This document shows, piece after piece, positions 12,744-26,342 of a DNA stretch of 64,000 nt. Made by a program: the position numbers and the translations under genes. The stretch comes from Sipunculus nudus (taxonomy: Eukaryota > Annelida > Sipuncula > Golfingiida > Sipunculidae): positions 17,629,019 through 17,693,018 of the forward strand of contig CM049306.1 in NCBI GenBank assembly GCA_026874595.1. The letters are read 5' to 3'. Every line of letters starts with the position of its first letter. Within the stretch, counting starts at the first letter, position 1. A model generated the notes under the pieces. The model saw only the letters and a list, made by a program, of their open reading frames with translations, ran no database searches and had not been told where the DNA came from.

Positions 12744-13786
12744 GATTATATCCGATATCATTTCCATGACTATTTATATCCTCAGTATGAATATGATTTA
12801 TATTTATGGGAAAATATGGAGAAAACCCCAACCCCTTAGGGACACACTTGGCAACATTTAACCAAATTAGGCATTTCATAGGCATCACCACAGAGGTTGC
12901 ATGACAAAAGTCGAGTGGTACCACCGTCAATTATAATATAGATATAAATGGTATCTATTTTTAAATTACGGTACACTGACCGGAGTTCATGATGGATAAA
13001 TGTCAGGTCAATGTACAACAAGTTCCTTACTTTATTTCCTGGGTGTTCAATAATCCAACATAAGGGTTTTAGTGTTGTAAGGGCACCTGAAACAGATGGC
13101 TCATAATCCAGTCTTAATTTACACCACTGGGTAGACAGCAGCCAGGCTGTGTCTGACACCCAGGTAGAGAGTGTTAATTAAGAGAGATTAACTCTGAGTT
13201 CTGAACAACAGCTATCAGAGACCAAGCACTCCAGCAGTTACACAGCTACCACCCATATTCATTTAATGATATAGATCATCCTTAATGTGCATTGCCTCAG
13301 AACTGGAAACTGGACATTTTAACAATTTTCTTATGTAGATAATTAATCAAGTACCTGGCTTATGGTTCTGTTATTATCCCTAGCAGGAAGTCAGCCAATG
13401 CACAGATTTCTATGTTTAAACTTAGTAAACCTGAAAGGGTGGAGACCTATAGTTATTTAAAATAGCAGTGAAATATTTTCCAAGTGAGACAGTAAATTCC
13501 AAATATATCTTTTACATTTGACAAGGATTAGATATGACACATCTTAACAAAACTCATGCACAAAACCCATTTCCTAAACTTTGATTGATCTGTTTATTTT
13601 TTTTAAAGGATAGGTCCATGGCCTGTTGGTGGCACTGTCTGTTGAATGAGGATAAAGGTATCCGTAAAAGTTACCAAATGTAAGATAGAGTAGAATGGAT
13701 ATTACCATTGATATTTAAGATAGTGTGTTACAGGTGGTGCAGAGTTAAACTTACTGGAGGCCAGTGGATGGAAGATTTGATATAAG

Positions 13787-13935
13787 GTGGACGGACGTTT
13801 TGGACACAGACGTTTTGGACACAGACGTTTTGGACACAGACGTTTTGGACACAGACGTTTTGGACTAGGACGTTTTGGACTAGGACATTCTGAACTAGGA
13901 CATTTCGGACAGGCCTTTTTGCAAGGGAGGACGTT
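13787..13935. repeat. 15-bp minisatellite, GACGTTTTGGACACA type
   Basis: Nearly perfect 15-base units repeat about four times, then drift (GGACTAGGACGTTTT, GGACATTCTGAACTA) over about five more. An open frame on the plus strand reads RFGHR pentapeptides. This follows from a period divisible by three and is not evidence of a gene. Confidence 0.85.
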
Positions 13936-14099
13936 TAAGACAGATCAATATTATTACCAGAAAATTACCTTTTGTTATTATGATTTTAAGTGTATTAATG
14001 TAACCATATGTATAATAATATTATATTCAGGCAGTTTTTGTAAAGAAGCAAACTGTGAAAACAGAATAGAGTGAACCAGTGACAAGAGAAGATTTTGTT

Positions 14100-15468
14100 T
14101 AATAAAACTTTGAAAACTACAAAAATATAATAATCATGCACTAATATTAATGGCTATTAACAGGAAATATGCCTTTCTGTTAAAAGATTGTATCAGTAAA
14201 CATATACATTGATACATTAAAAAAGGATATTTTAAATGTTATATAATAATCATATATTTAATTCCTTTTTTTATGCAAATGAATATTATATCAATAAATA
14301 TTTATGAATGCACTTAAACATTCACGATAATATTTAAGGTTATTTTATGGCAATAGTATGATCATGAGGGAAAAAATGTATCAGTTAACATATATATTGA
14401 TTCATTCAAAAATGATATTTTAAATGGTATAATAATCATATGATCTTTATTGTTCCTTTATTTTAAACACATTTTATGTAATCATTGTTAAGGAGAAATT
14501 AGAAAATAAATGTTTATTAGTTACCCCAATACTTTGGATAAATCAATCTGACAAATGTTATCCCTGCAATGGATAAACAAGGAAAAGCATTTTATGAATT
14601 ATATGGCTTTCATTTGAATGAATAAAGTGTTCAGGCCAAAATGTACTCAATACTATGGATTATTACAGGAAATATCTATTTATAAATGATACCTCTGATT
14701 ATCCAGGATTTATCTTTAAGCAACAAATTTTGATCACTGTTTTAAATATAGTTTAAATATACTGCAAGGAAAGTATTATGGTTTCCCCTTGGTTCTTTAG
14801 TTGGTTGATTTGTCTGTTAGTAATTTTACACAAACAGTTATAAACAGATATTGATGGAATTTTTTTGTGTATGTTTAGTTTAACACCCAAGGAACAATCA
14901 ATTAAAGTTTTGAGGTATCTAAATCATCATAATATATCTTTAATTCAGAGCATTATAAACCATTGTGACCCAGGGCAATTCCACACTGATAGACTGCTCC
15001 ATTCACAGGAATTAGGGCCAGCTTTTTTCAGCAACTGACTGGGTGAACCTGTGTTACTGAAGCATGACACTGTGCACAACAAACAGGAGAGCTTACTTAA
15101 GGAGATCCTGGTAAGGTATCTAGATAGTCGAAAAACTACCCAGACACCTTGTTTATAATGTTTCATCAATCATATCATTATTTGCGATTAAATATCAGCT
15201 TCACCAAAAAAAATCATCACTTATAGATGTTATCAATTCATTACCATTAAAATAGTCCCATCACTGAATGCCTGGATAGTAAAAAGTATCCTTTGTGTTT
15301 GTACATATGTGAACATTGCTGGGGACTGAAACACTTTTCAATAAATGCTGTTGTTTTTGTGGATTAAATATAGTATTCCACTTGTGTTATCAATGTAATT
15401 ACAACTAATCCTGGTGATCTAAAATGCCACTGATTCCAGTGTAGAAGTGGCAATGTAAAGATACTGAC
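14100..15468. other. AT-rich intron/intergenic DNA 3' of SPIN90 exon 3
   Basis: Very AT-rich. A diverged duplication is visible: the phrase GTATCAGTAAACATATACATTGA at about 14188, in parts, recurs at about 14378 with ATTTTAAATGGTATAATAATCATAT following in each. No accepted exon. If the SPIN90 gene continues, its next exon should begin with two bases that complete a codon starting with G. Confidence 0.5.
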
Positions 15469-15611
15469 CATGGACAGTGTGGCGGTTCCTAGCAACCCCT
15501 GCTTGCCTGTCAGGTGGCCCTGGTGCCTGGCGCTTGGGCTGCTTAGGTACGCTGTTTGACCTCTGTACCTTGCTCTCTTTTGCCATGACCTCCCGGTGCT
15601 TCACCAATTTT
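15469..15611 (-). CDS. NCKIPSD: NCKIPSD/SPIN90-like gene, coding exon 3
   Basis: On the minus strand the exon follows a pyrimidine-rich acceptor ending TTTACAG and ends at a GTCAGT donor. Its first base (A) completes the CA left by exon 2, giving Gln. It then reads KLVKHREVMAKES, followed by a basic, proline-rich stretch (SVPKQPKRQAPGPPDRQ). Human SPIN90 has QKLIHHRKE at the same point, followed by a Ser/Pro-rich linker. The 143 bases give 47 codons plus one base, so the next intron is phase 1. SPIN90 is a cytoplasmic actin regulator that binds Nck and Arp2/3. The armadillo-like C-terminal part is not in the window or was not recognised. Confidence 0.85.
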
Positions 15612-17590
15612 CTGTAAAGCAGACAGAACAAACATAAAGACAGAAGTGAAAGCAGAGAGAAATAATATTAATCCAAGGCTAATTGAAAGGATAATCAGTT
15701 TTCTAGTAATCAATTGACTGGATGGAGAAAAAGTTCAAATTAAGCAAATGTATGCTTATACATCAAGTTCCAAAAATAAAATAGATCATTCTGATTCAAT
15801 TTTGGATTTCATAAAAAAATATCAAGACTGAATTTTCCCAGTCTCAAATGTATGGATTAATTAAAATTTAGTAGTAAATTTGAAGCAAGACAGTTGTTGG
15901 ACAAAGACTGATATCACCACTTACAAAACTTTTAAACTAAACACACAAATTCTATTTTGAACATTCATCAGTTTATGCTGATAGGCCAACATACTCGTGG
16001 TTGCTAAGCAACCAACAGGATTTGATATCATACAACTACAATCACTAAAATACTTCCGGTCTTGCATGGATTTTGCTATTCAACACCAAGGCAAGTTTTG
16101 GGTAATAGCAACCACAACAGCCTCTTTTACGAGTAATACAGATGATAGGGAATATCGACACAGACTATTGTTCCTGTGCTGCATACTAAGTGCTTTAGAG
16201 ACCATGTCCGTACAAAAAAAATCATTCAGAACAACTTTATAATCTTTTAGAGACATAAAATAACCTATCAGAGTTTGTTAGCATAGATACTTTCAATCAA
16301 TGGACAGGCCTATGAGAATAAACACCCTGAAGGTGAATTTACTCTTACACATAGCTGATACTTTAATAGTATCTGTAGAACAGGGGCTGGTTTCTTCAAG
16401 GGGAAGGTTTAATCCATAATGAAATGCCCCTAATCATTCTAAGTGTAGGCGGAGACCAGTGACTACTTCCCCATGATTTCTCAAGCAGATTTCAAGTCAG
16501 TTATAACCCCTTGTCTGTCATCAGTCTATTTCTCAGTCTGCCTGTCCAGTCTTCCATTAACAGGCCAAAAAATATAAACATTCCACCTTGATGCTTCAAA
16601 TTATTATCCTAGGGGTCTTGGGGGAAATCTGTAAAACTTTAGGTAAGGTCAATGTGGCCTATTCTTGGAGTTTTGGGCTGAAATTTAAGGTTTCACGGCC
16701 TCAGGAGTTGGGTGTCTTGTTAAACCCACAACGTTGAAGTGCTGCATATATTTGTCTTCAGATTTGATACACCATACTCCTTTGAGAAACTGGTACAAAC
16801 ACCCTGTGAACCCAATCTGAGGGAAAAATGCAATACTTTGAAATTATAGGGCTCCAAATCCTATATTTTAACTGAAGTGACTCTGAAGATCAAGGTCAAT
16901 GTCACCAGTTTTCAAACTATTCCGAGACATTGTTGAAACAATATGTGAATAAAATTTGATAAAAAAAAGAAAACTTTAAAGTCCTGGTGTTCACAAGAAA
17001 TCCTTAATTTCTGAAGGTATGGTAACTTAAATCTCACCAGTCTCTGAATTTCTCAGAAAAACTGGTTGATGCAATCTGTATATTCAATTTGAGGAAACAT
17101 GCAACACTTTAAACACTAACTGGTAAAAAGCCTTGCCTTAATGGTACTCAAATGGATGTTTTTGCATAGTAGCTTGCAGAATTATGGTTACTGTGACCTA
17201 ATTTCAGGTTATCAAAAAGATTTTACCAGGATATTAAACAAAAATTTTTGAGGTCTAAAGGTTACGATTTAGGCTCAGCAAACTGATTAATTATCAGCTT
17301 TGCTTTATTATATTCCTCTGGATGCCACAATTTTATGTCGCCCATGTTTGAATGACTTTCTATGAGCCCTTGCCAGCTGCAGCACTGCATCACTGATATT
17401 ATTATTCTCATATTATCAGCCATGTTTACCACTGCATAGCAATGGCTCAGGTGTCTTGCCTACATGGTTTCACACATGTAGGCAAAGTACTTGACGTCTA
17501 TATGAAAACATAATGTGTTATCTTAAGAACGTTCCAATAATTACATTAAATGCTCAAGACTAATATAAGGAAAACCTAACTTAACTGACA
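15612..17590. other. Intronic non-coding DNA with degenerate repeat text
   Basis: No gene. From about 16500 the text has phrases of the repeat families (CAAGGTCAATGTCACC near 16890, GTGACCTAATTTCAGG near 17190), suggesting decayed copies without clear ends. Confidence 0.45.
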
Positions 17591-19982
17591 AACAAGTGAC
17601 CCATGGGTCATGACGCTCAGCTGACTGGGAAGAGATTCGCAAAAGGAAATTTTATCATCAGAATGGTAGTATATACCCATTCAAATGAAGCATCAAACAG
17701 ATTAACCAACAGGCCAAGATTTAGTCTGTATTTATATATCTCAAAAATAGAGAAAAATGTGTAAACTTTTAAAACTAGAATACGGGTAACCGACACGTGA
17801 CTACATGTATCTGCCAAAATCGTATAGTGAGGCATGGATTGAGTGGCAAGGGGAAATAGAGTGAGGTATGTTGCATATTAGCATGGATGTCTGCAGCCTA
17901 AATGTGTATGTAGGTTGTGCCACCTACCACAAATCCAGAAAGCTGTCCAAGATGTATACACCTGCAAAATTTTAGGCAGAAAAGTCAAACCACTACATGT
18001 ATATGAGCGATTTTTGCCCATGGCAGACAAACAGACAAACACTGTGCAAAAATCTTTGCAGGTAACCCCTCCAGTTTTGTGTATGATAAAGACCTATGTG
18101 AGATCTAAACACATGCACAATTTTGGCCCAATCGGTCAAATGGTTCCTGAGATATGAGCTTGGATGTGTGCAGCGTTAACTAGAATGTAGGTGGCGCCAC
18201 CTGTCATAAAATCAAGAAAGCTGTCCACGATGTATAAACCTGCAAAATTTTAGGCAGTTATGTCGAACCACTACAGAGAAATGAGTGATTTTAGGCCACG
18301 GCAGACTAACAGACAGACGCTGTGCAAACATTGTTACAGGTGGCGCCACCATTTTTTGTGTATGTTACAGAGCTATCAAAGGGCTACATTTGTATAAATT
18401 TTATTTCCTGATCGGTCAAACGGTTCCCAAGATATAAGCTTGGATGTCATCAGCGTGAACGTGAACGTAGGTGGCGCCACCTGTCATAAAATCAAGAAAG
18501 CTATCCTGGATGTATACGCATGACGAATTTCAGGTGAATCAGTCAATTCACTGCAGAGATATGAGTGATTTTAACCAAAGGCAGATGAACAGATGGACAC
18601 TGTGCAAACATGGTTACAGGTGGCGCCACCATTTTTTGTGTATGTTATAAAGCAATCCAAGGGCTACATTTGTATCAATTTTATTTCCTGATCGGTCAAA
18701 CGGTTCCCGAGATATGAGGGTTTATGAGTGGAAACAGGCCCACAAATGGACACTGGATAGAGAGGAAAGGTCAGAGGTCAACGCAAATTGGTTAGGCACC
18801 AGTTCACATGTGACCCAATAATAGGTGTAAGTTTGGGAAAAATCGGTCCATTAGTCTCCGAGGAGCTCTCTGGAAACGAACGCCGCCGCGGTGGAGGAAC
18901 TCGGTCAAAAACATAGTATCCGCAAAACTTCGTTTTGGCGGATACAAAAATACAGGTGGCTCCACCAGTCTGCAGAAACTAATAAAAACACTTAATGGTC
19001 AATATCCATGCAAAAAATCATGGTGATCTCTGCATTAGTTGTTCAGATACTTCAGTTTTTGTATCAAATTGTCCATTATTCTGAGGGATACTTCGGAGTC
19101 CTATAGCTTGAAGGATATGGGTAACAGAGACCTAATTTCAAGTTTCCACAGGCACCTTTCATGGGCCTCCTTGCATGACAAGAATGAAGATTCTAGGTCC
19201 AGTCATTACGATTTGTGCCACGCTAACAGATGACAGCATCCTCAAAGGTCTCAAAAATAGAGGAAAAAATCGTAAAAAATCAAACAGTACAGGTGGCGCC
19301 ACCAGTCTGCAGGAACTGATCGAACATCTCATGATCAATATGTATGCCAAAAATGAAGACCATCAGTGATGTAGTTATTGAAATATTGAAGTTTTTGTAT
19401 GAAATTTTTTACTATTCTGGGGGGTACTTTGGGGCCCCATAGCTCGAAGGATATGGGTAACAGAGACCTAATTTCTGGTTTCCAAGGAGATTTTTCATGG
19501 ACCTCTCAATGTGTCAAGAATTAAGATTCTAAGTCCAGTCTTTATGATTTGTGCCTTGTTAACAGATGTTCACATTTTTAAAGGTCTCAAAAATAGAGAA
19601 AAAAATTCGTAAAAAATCGAAAAATACAGGTGGCGCCACCAGTCTGCAGGAAGTGATGTAACATCTCATGATCAATATGTATGCCAAAAATCATGACCAT
19701 CAGTCAAGTAGTTTATGAGATATTGAAGTTTTTGTATGAAATTTTTGACTTTTCTGGGGGGTACTTTGGGGCCACATAGCTCGAAGGATATGGGTAACAG
19801 AGACCTAATTTCTGGTTTCCAAGGAGATTTTTTATGGACCTCTCAGAATCCCAAGTTACAAGGTTCTAGGTCCAGCGGTTACGATTTGTGCCTGGTTAAC
19901 GGACGGACAGACGGACAGACGGATGACGGACAAAGAGTGATCGCTATAGCTCAGATGACTTTCAGTCAGCTGAGCTAAAAAA
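17591..19982 (-). mobile_element. Family A element (copy A2), split by a family B element
   Basis: The left end is AACAAGTGACCCATGGGTCA at 17591, then GCTCAGCTGA. The right end is a hairpin made of AGCTCAGATGACT and AGTCAGCTGAGCT, followed by AAAAA, ending about 19982. The core has three units of about 337 bases starting near 18952, 19289 and 19626. Each begins with AGGTGGCGCCACCAGTCTGC (or the TCC variant) and contains TCGAAGGATATGGGTAACAG (or similar). The tail before the right hairpin is a (GGACAGAC)n tract near 19900-19925. Before the family B insertion the text CTCAAAAATAGAGAAAAA belongs to the same unit that resumes after it, so the nesting is clear. Confidence 0.8.
17773..18947 (-). 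mobile_element. Family B Helentron-like element (copy B1), nested in A2
   Basis: The left end is AACTAGAATACGGG with a weak hairpin and TATCTGCCAAAATC. The right end is a hairpin (GTATCCGCAAAAC at 18916, CGTTTTGGCGGATAC ending 18945). The core has four exact GGTGGCGCCACC sites at 18190, 18339, 18470 and 18619. Spacing alternates 149, 131 and 149, so the true unit is a dimer of about 280. Read on the minus strand, the element ends CTAG followed by T, the canonical Helitron 3' terminus. No protein is encoded. Confidence 0.75.
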
Positions 19983-20149
19983 CCTTATCCCTGGTCCAAA
20001 ATTATGCTCAAGGCACAATTCTGGCACTGCATCAACTTTATCAGTGGCATCTTTCTGTGCCTTTGACATGCAAGTTTCATGGCCCTCTTCAGCAACATTT
20101 GACAGGGCCAGACCAGGAGTTCGGTCTCCATTCTATATGCTACTTGTCT

Positions 20150-20210
20150 CGACAGACAAAGAACCATCACTGTAGCTTAGTGTATCTAAAAGTCAGCTAA
20201 GCTAAAAATA
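20150..20210 (-). repeat. Right-end remnant of a family A element
   Basis: GTAGCTTAGTGTATCTAAAAGTCAGCTAAGCTAAAAA, in parts, is a diverged version of the family A terminal hairpin. It lies just beyond A2 and may be a second older insertion. Confidence 0.55.
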
Positions 20211-21574
20211 TCCTTGAGAAAAATAGATCCCTCTAATATGAAGATGTGCTGACATGTTTAAGTAGCTTTATCAAAACTGAATGTAGCTTTAAAAATAATT
20301 GTTAAAAGCTTTTACAAGTTAATACAAACAAGCACTCTGAGATGATGGTGTACCACTGGTTGCTATGAAACCAACATGGTCTGGCAGGTTAAAAATACCA
20401 CACTATTTACAGGGTCTCTCCTGTGATCATTAATTTTTTCTTAACAATTCCTTCAAACAAGATCTGTCTAAACTTGGTGTGATGTAACAGACTGATGATG
20501 CGCGTGTGATGGAAAAGACATTGATTCAAGTAATTGTGCTTTAGCTGGAAGCTGTAATGTTTATGTGGTAGCCACGCAACCATGACTGTTTGAATATACA
20601 GTTTTCTGATAGACAGTAAAATCTGATGCATTTGACCTTTACCATTAATATCATCTCTATAAAAAACATCTTACACACATAATTAGTTATCATGCTCAGT
20701 TGGGTAGCTATTTAATTACCATTCTACTTTAAAGACTATCACATAGAAGCTGATGTATTTTTTTTCTAATACCCAGTCATAGTCAAACCACCAACACCTA
20801 AAATCATTGTTTAGAAGCCTCAACTTTGTATTACCTTTTGTGGCCTTAAATCCATGATCATGGCATAGAAATATTAGTGTGACAGCACAAATTAAGCCAT
20901 TCAGTAATAATAAAGATGAATCTTAATATTGAATGCATATCCCTCCTTTTTTAAAAATAGTTATAGATCCTACAAAATCCTATCAAAATTTCATCACTAG
21001 TTCTTTCCAACTGCTATATATAATATTTTTATGTAATAAAATACTCAATCATGCTGTCTATAAATCTGTTTGAAGCATTTTCAGGCAGAGATAAATGCTC
21101 CCTTAGGCTCAAAATATGTCTTAAAACAGTAGAGAATCTTTCTTGGTAAGTGATATACCCGACCAGTAAACACGCCATTTTTCATTCTATTTGATCACAA
21201 TCTAATTTACACTCAAAATAGTGTTAAAATTAATTGATATTTCTTTCAGACAATCTGTTAATTTACTTTTACCATAATTTTCCAGGAAATATGAGAATTT
21301 ACTTTAATCAGTCTATGGCATTATTTCATAGCATTCTTTTTACATAAAGTAGTTTATGTTTTTGTTAATATTATTATTATTATTCTGTTATCAGATTTAT
21401 TAGTAATTAATTTAATATTGTTCAATTAAATGGTATTTAGAATTTTTTTTCATTTTTGTTGTCATTGCTATTTAGATACTACCGGTAGGTAGGTAATGAT
21501 GCACCAGTGCACTAATATGACATAACACAAAGTCAAATGGAATAGCTTTATTTTTGCAGAGCAAAAACAGATAT
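20211..21574. other. AT-rich intronic DNA
   Basis: No gene or recognised element. Confidence 0.5.
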
Positions 21575-22243
21575 ATGTCTCCCCCTTATAGGCCATCCCA
21601 AAACATTAGGGGTAAAATATGCACATTCTCAAAATAATAATTCTAGATTTCAGCAGATTTGACCTTGAGGGTCATGGACAAGATCAATGCTAGATAAAAA
21701 TTGTCAGTACTTCCAGTGTATTGGGTACACAATCATCTTAGAATTGTATTAATTTGACCTTGAAGATCAAGGTCAAGTTCACTGGATTTCAAACTCCTCT
21801 GCGATTTTGGTAGGAACAATGAATGTTTAAAATGTTGGAGTAAAATATGCAGCCCTTCAAAAGTTATTGTGTTCACATGACAATAACTATAATTTGTCCA
21901 ATTTGATCTTGAAGTCATCAGGTTTTAAACTCATCCGAGAACTTGGTAGGAACAATTGGTGTACCAAATTTGAGGAAAAAATGATAAGTACTTCAAAAAT
22001 TATAAGGTTCACAAAAATTGTACATTCCGGCAGATTGGACCTTGAAAATTAAGGTCAAGGTCACTGGGTTTCATACTTGTCCGAGATACTGGTAGAAACA
22101 ATAAGTGTTTAAAATTTTGGAGGAAAATATGCAGCCCTTCATAAGTTATTGCGTTCACAAGAGAATCCTACAGACAATGACAACAACAAACAAACACAGA
22201 CCATGGCACTGAAAATAACGTCTCCCCTGGAGGGGGGAAACAT
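21575..22243. mobile_element. Family E element with short inverted ends and tandem core
   Basis: The left end is ATGTCTCCCCC. The right end is GGGGGGAAACAT, its near inverse, and the right end also folds on itself (GTCTCCCC, TGGA, GGGGGGAAAC). The core has about four diverged units with CCTTGAAGATCAAGGTCA, GGTAGAAACAATAAGTG and TATGCAGCCCTTCA(T/A)AAGTTATT phrases. It lacks GGTGGCGCCACC. Related tandem text occurs at 38630-39010. Confidence 0.6.
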
Positions 22244-23369
22244 AAATATTGCATGAGTACTACTATATGTACCCCATTTAATTGAGTCTGATCATTACAT
22301 TTATCAGATATTAAGTTAACAGCATCTACACCTTATTAACACCCAACATCACTGTATTTTTCTCGTGAATAAAATCATAATGCTAATATATTTCCCAGGA
22401 AATGTTATTACACAACTGATTTGTTCTTCCATATGACCTCACTTGGGTGGGGATGCTATTAGTAAGGATTAACAAACTGGTTCCCGGAGCTACGTGAGAG
22501 CATCCATTCATCACCAGTACCTACAGTTCTGGTTATCCTGTTCATCTGATATCATCAACCTAGCCCTTTCCGTACTGATTAGTCTCACGCCTGATATAGT
22601 GATAAAGGTAACAGCCTGAGTATAGAACCACAATAACATGATCAAAGAGGACCTCTCCTCAGGCCGAGACACATACATTTTTAATTTCTCGCATGATATG
22701 TTAATGTTGATATCTATGACAAAAACTCTTGTAAATTGTAAAATGAGGTAATTTGGAACATGATCATTGCTGAATATGGCAAATACCACTTTGGCCTCTC
22801 ATAGCCTTCTTATTTTCAAGGAAATAATTTACATGTTAATTTACAAAAGAAGGAGAAGTTTTAATTACATTTAAGTTCTTCATAGTATTTATACTGCTAA
22901 CCATCTTATTTTATGAGCATGTACAAGGTAATGATCAAGTATTAATGTCTGACTCATTGGTTATTTCACTGAATGCACACCAGGGGGCACTGAGAGGCAA
23001 AAGGGGTGTGACCATAATTAATAATGAAGACCTTAAATGTTCCTCATCAGACTGTTATTTTATTAGTTATACTGTTACGTGGTAACAACCATCAGATGTT
23101 AATGACATTTAAAAAAATAATTAAGGTGTAACGTAACATACAAATTTCCATCTTGGATCCCAATAATTTATCATCACCCAAATTCTTTATCTGACATGAC
23201 ATGGAACAAGTCGTCTGAGGACAACAGAACTCACCAGTACGTGGCATTCAGAAATGAAAGAATACGCCCGTCATATTTCTTGTTACCTCTGACCTCATCA
23301 AATATGCATAAACTTAGGCAGGAATCAAACTTATGTGAGATATTATACTGATTAATATTTCTGAGTTTC
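22244..23369. other. Intronic DNA, no gene seen
   Basis: AT-rich; nothing recognised. Confidence 0.45.
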
Positions 23370-24640
23370 ATGCAAATCAATTATTTCCTGTTATGTGATA
23401 GCAGTGACACAAAAAATAGGCTGTTGACCTCTGACCTCATTGAATATGTGTGGATTTTGCTGGGAATTAAATATAGATCAGATATTAAACTGGTTAATAT
23501 TTCTACTGAGTTTCAGGAAAATCTATTATTTCCTGCTAAGTTATCGCACCGACACCATAGAGTAGCTTGGTGACCTCTGATCACTTAAAATATGTGTGGA
23601 TTTTGCCAATAATAAAACTTGACCTAGTTAATCTATTGGTAATGTCACAAAACATCAGTATCAGTTTAACAAAATATCTTCATTAGTAATGGAGCAATAA
23701 TCCTAACAAAAAGCTTAAACCTGATGTTATCATGAACAAAGGTGATGTGTGACCTTGACCTTTAACCCCAAAATTAAATGAATGATTCCTATCCCCCCCC
23801 CCCCCAATAAAAAACATACATGAAAAATTAAAACAATAGGGTGAGTGGTTGTTGAGTTATAAAGAGTAATCCGAAAACTTTAACCTGTGCTGAGTTGGGA
23901 TCTGTACAAATTTGTTCGTTAAGTGCTAATTACTGGCCAAAATATTAAAATATGGGGAAAATGCTATTAGCTGTGATAGGTATTATCACTGTTCATCAGT
24001 GTACTAGGTTTAATTGAAATATCTTCATTAGCAATGGAGCAAAGGGCCTCACTAGAAAACTTTAACCTGACTTGTTCATGAACAATGGGGTGACCTTGAC
24101 CTTTCACTGCCAAATCATAAGGAGGGATTCCTAACTCCTAACTCTTATATTAAAATATGGGGAAGTTTTAACAGCTGTGCTTGGTATTATCACTGTTAAT
24201 CAGTGTACTCGATCTGTAACTGGTCAAAAGCCAACCGCACACCAAAAGTCAAGTTATTATCTACAGGCCCTGCAAAAAAGGCATTGAAAACAAACGTCTC
24301 TTCAAGTGCATTTATCATGAAATTTTCCTTTTTATTCATGAAATTTTCTATGTTCAGGAGCCGCCATACCGTCAAAAGTAGGATGAAACACGAACTTGAT
24401 CTGTAACTGGTTATCATCCATCCACACACCAAAAATCAGGCCAATATCTGCAGGGATTGAGAAGAAAAGTCTGTACAACTGTTTGGATTTTGGAATGACA
24501 GAAGGAGGATGGGGAAAACTACACGGCCCGGCCACTTTATGGCGTGGCATAAATATTTAACTTGGGGTATCTACAGATGCGCTGCTGCCACAGGGGGCAT
24601 GGTATAAGCTCTCCTAAACTTCAGTTTGGTGAGCTTAAAA
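23370..24640. mobile_element. Family F repeat region with terminal hairpin
   Basis: Diverged tandem units repeat the phrases TGACCTCTGACCTCAT, ATATGTGTGGATTTTGC and AATATCTTCATTAG(T/C)AATGGAGCAA. The right end is a hairpin, AGCTCTCCTAAAC, TTCA, GTTTGGTGAGCT at 24607-24635, followed by AAAAA. That matches the family A layout and resembles ends reported for bivalve pearl elements (from memory). The left end is not defined, so the start is approximate. Confidence 0.5.
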
Positions 24641-24715
24641 AATTGACACAGTTTTAACTAGACCATTTTTAGTCCCTCAGTACTTGAGTCTAAATAATGA
24701 GAATCTCAATCATCC

Positions 24716-26342
24716 AAATTAGATATTTCTTGGCACCGCAGGTGCCATAGTATCCCCAGACTATTTATCCCACCCCCTTTAAGAACAGGCCCCCCATCTT
24801 CAGCAACAATTAATATCAGACCACACTCATATAAAAGGTCACTCTCATAGAAAAGGTCATGACCCCGATTTCAATATACATCATCCCCTTACCCATATCT
24901 ATGTGTATGCATAATATGAAAGAAATCTGTCCATTTGTTTTTGACTTACAATGCTCACAGTACTGTTAAGTGGCAATGATGGGGTGTTAAACAGCACAAA
25001 AACAAGTAAAAGGATAACAGGTGGCGCTGTCAGTTTCTGGTATATGACAACACTATTCAAGATCTTCGGTCAAGTTGATTTTTGGACTAATCAATGCATC
25101 CCTTATTGAGATATTAATGATTTTGTGTGTTTTTTATCATATATGGCAATATTCAAGGTCAAGGCCACTCTCATAGGAAATGTCATGACCCTAATTTAAA
25201 TAAACATCATCCAATAACCCATATCTATGTATATGCATAATATGAAAGAAATCAGTCCATTAGTATTTGACTTATTATGCTCACAGTACTATTAAGTAGC
25301 AATGATGGTGTATTAAACGGCACAAAAACAAGTAAAAGAATAACAGGTGGCACCACCTGTTTCCGGTACATGACAATAATATCCAAGACCTTTGATCTAG
25401 TTGATTTTTGGACCAACCCATGCATCCCTTATTGAGATATTAATGATTTTGTGTAATTTTCACCATATAAGGCAATATTCAAGGTCATGGCCACTCTAAT
25501 AGGAAAGGTTATGACCCCAATTTTTATACACATCATCCCATAACCAATGTCTATGTATATGCATAATATGAAAGAAATCTGTCCATTAGTTTTGGACTTG
25601 TAATGCTCACAGTACTGTTAAGTAGCAATGACGGGGTATTAAACGGCACGAAAACAAGTAAAAGAATAACAGGTAACGCCACCTGTCTCTGGTACATGAC
25701 ATTACTATCCAAGATCTTTGGTTAAGTTGATTTTTGGACCAATCCATGCATCCCTTATTGAGATATTAATGATTTTGTGTGATTTTCACCATATATGGCA
25801 ATATTCAAGGTAAAGGCCACTCTCATAGGAAAGGTCATGACCCTAATTTAAATAAACATCATCCCATAACCCATATCTATGTATATGCATAATATAAAAG
25901 AAATCAGTCCATTAGTTTTTAACTTATATTGCTCACAGTACTGTCAAGTAGCAATTTTGGGGGTATTAAACAGCACGAAAACAGGTTAAGAACAATAGGT
26001 TGCTCCACCAGTTTCTGGAACATGACAACCCTATCCATGATCTTCCATCAATTTGATTTTGGGATCAATCCATGCAAGATTTCTTGAGATATTTAAGAAT
26101 TTGTGTGATTTTCCCAAAAATTGGACCTATTCAAGGTCAAGGACACTCTCCTAGTCAAGGTCATGACCTCATTTTAAATAGGTGTTGTCCTCTCACCCAT
26201 ATCTATACATATACCAAGTTTGGTAAAGATCCATGAAATATTTTTTGAGTTATCACGCCAACAAGATTTATATGTGGCGGCGGTGGCGGCAGGACCGGTA
26301 TGAAAACATAGTATCCCCCCACTTAGTCTGGGGATACAATTA
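24716..26342 (-). mobile_element. Family C Helentron-like element (copy C1)
   Basis: The left end is AATTAGATATTTC, then the hairpin GGCACCGCAGGTGCC, then GTATCCCCAGAC. The right end is GTATCCCCCCAC, TTA, GTCTGGGGATAC at 26311-26336, then AAT. The core has four units spaced 325, 327 and 326 bases (measured at CAGTACT near 24958, 25283, 25610 and 25936). Each unit has a site related to GGTGGCGCCACC, but all four are mutated in this copy. Near the right end is a (GGC)n tract. Confidence 0.78.

Noticed and set aside
13787..14074. Plus-strand frame with RFGHR repeats as a protein
   Set aside because: The frame is a by-product of a 15-bp minisatellite; the sequence after it has no coding character.
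15049..15115. Plus-strand exon-like segment (LLKHDTVHNKQ) ending at a GTAAGG donor
   Set aside because: The only nearby acceptor leaves an in-frame stop, and the SPIN90 gene runs on the other strand.
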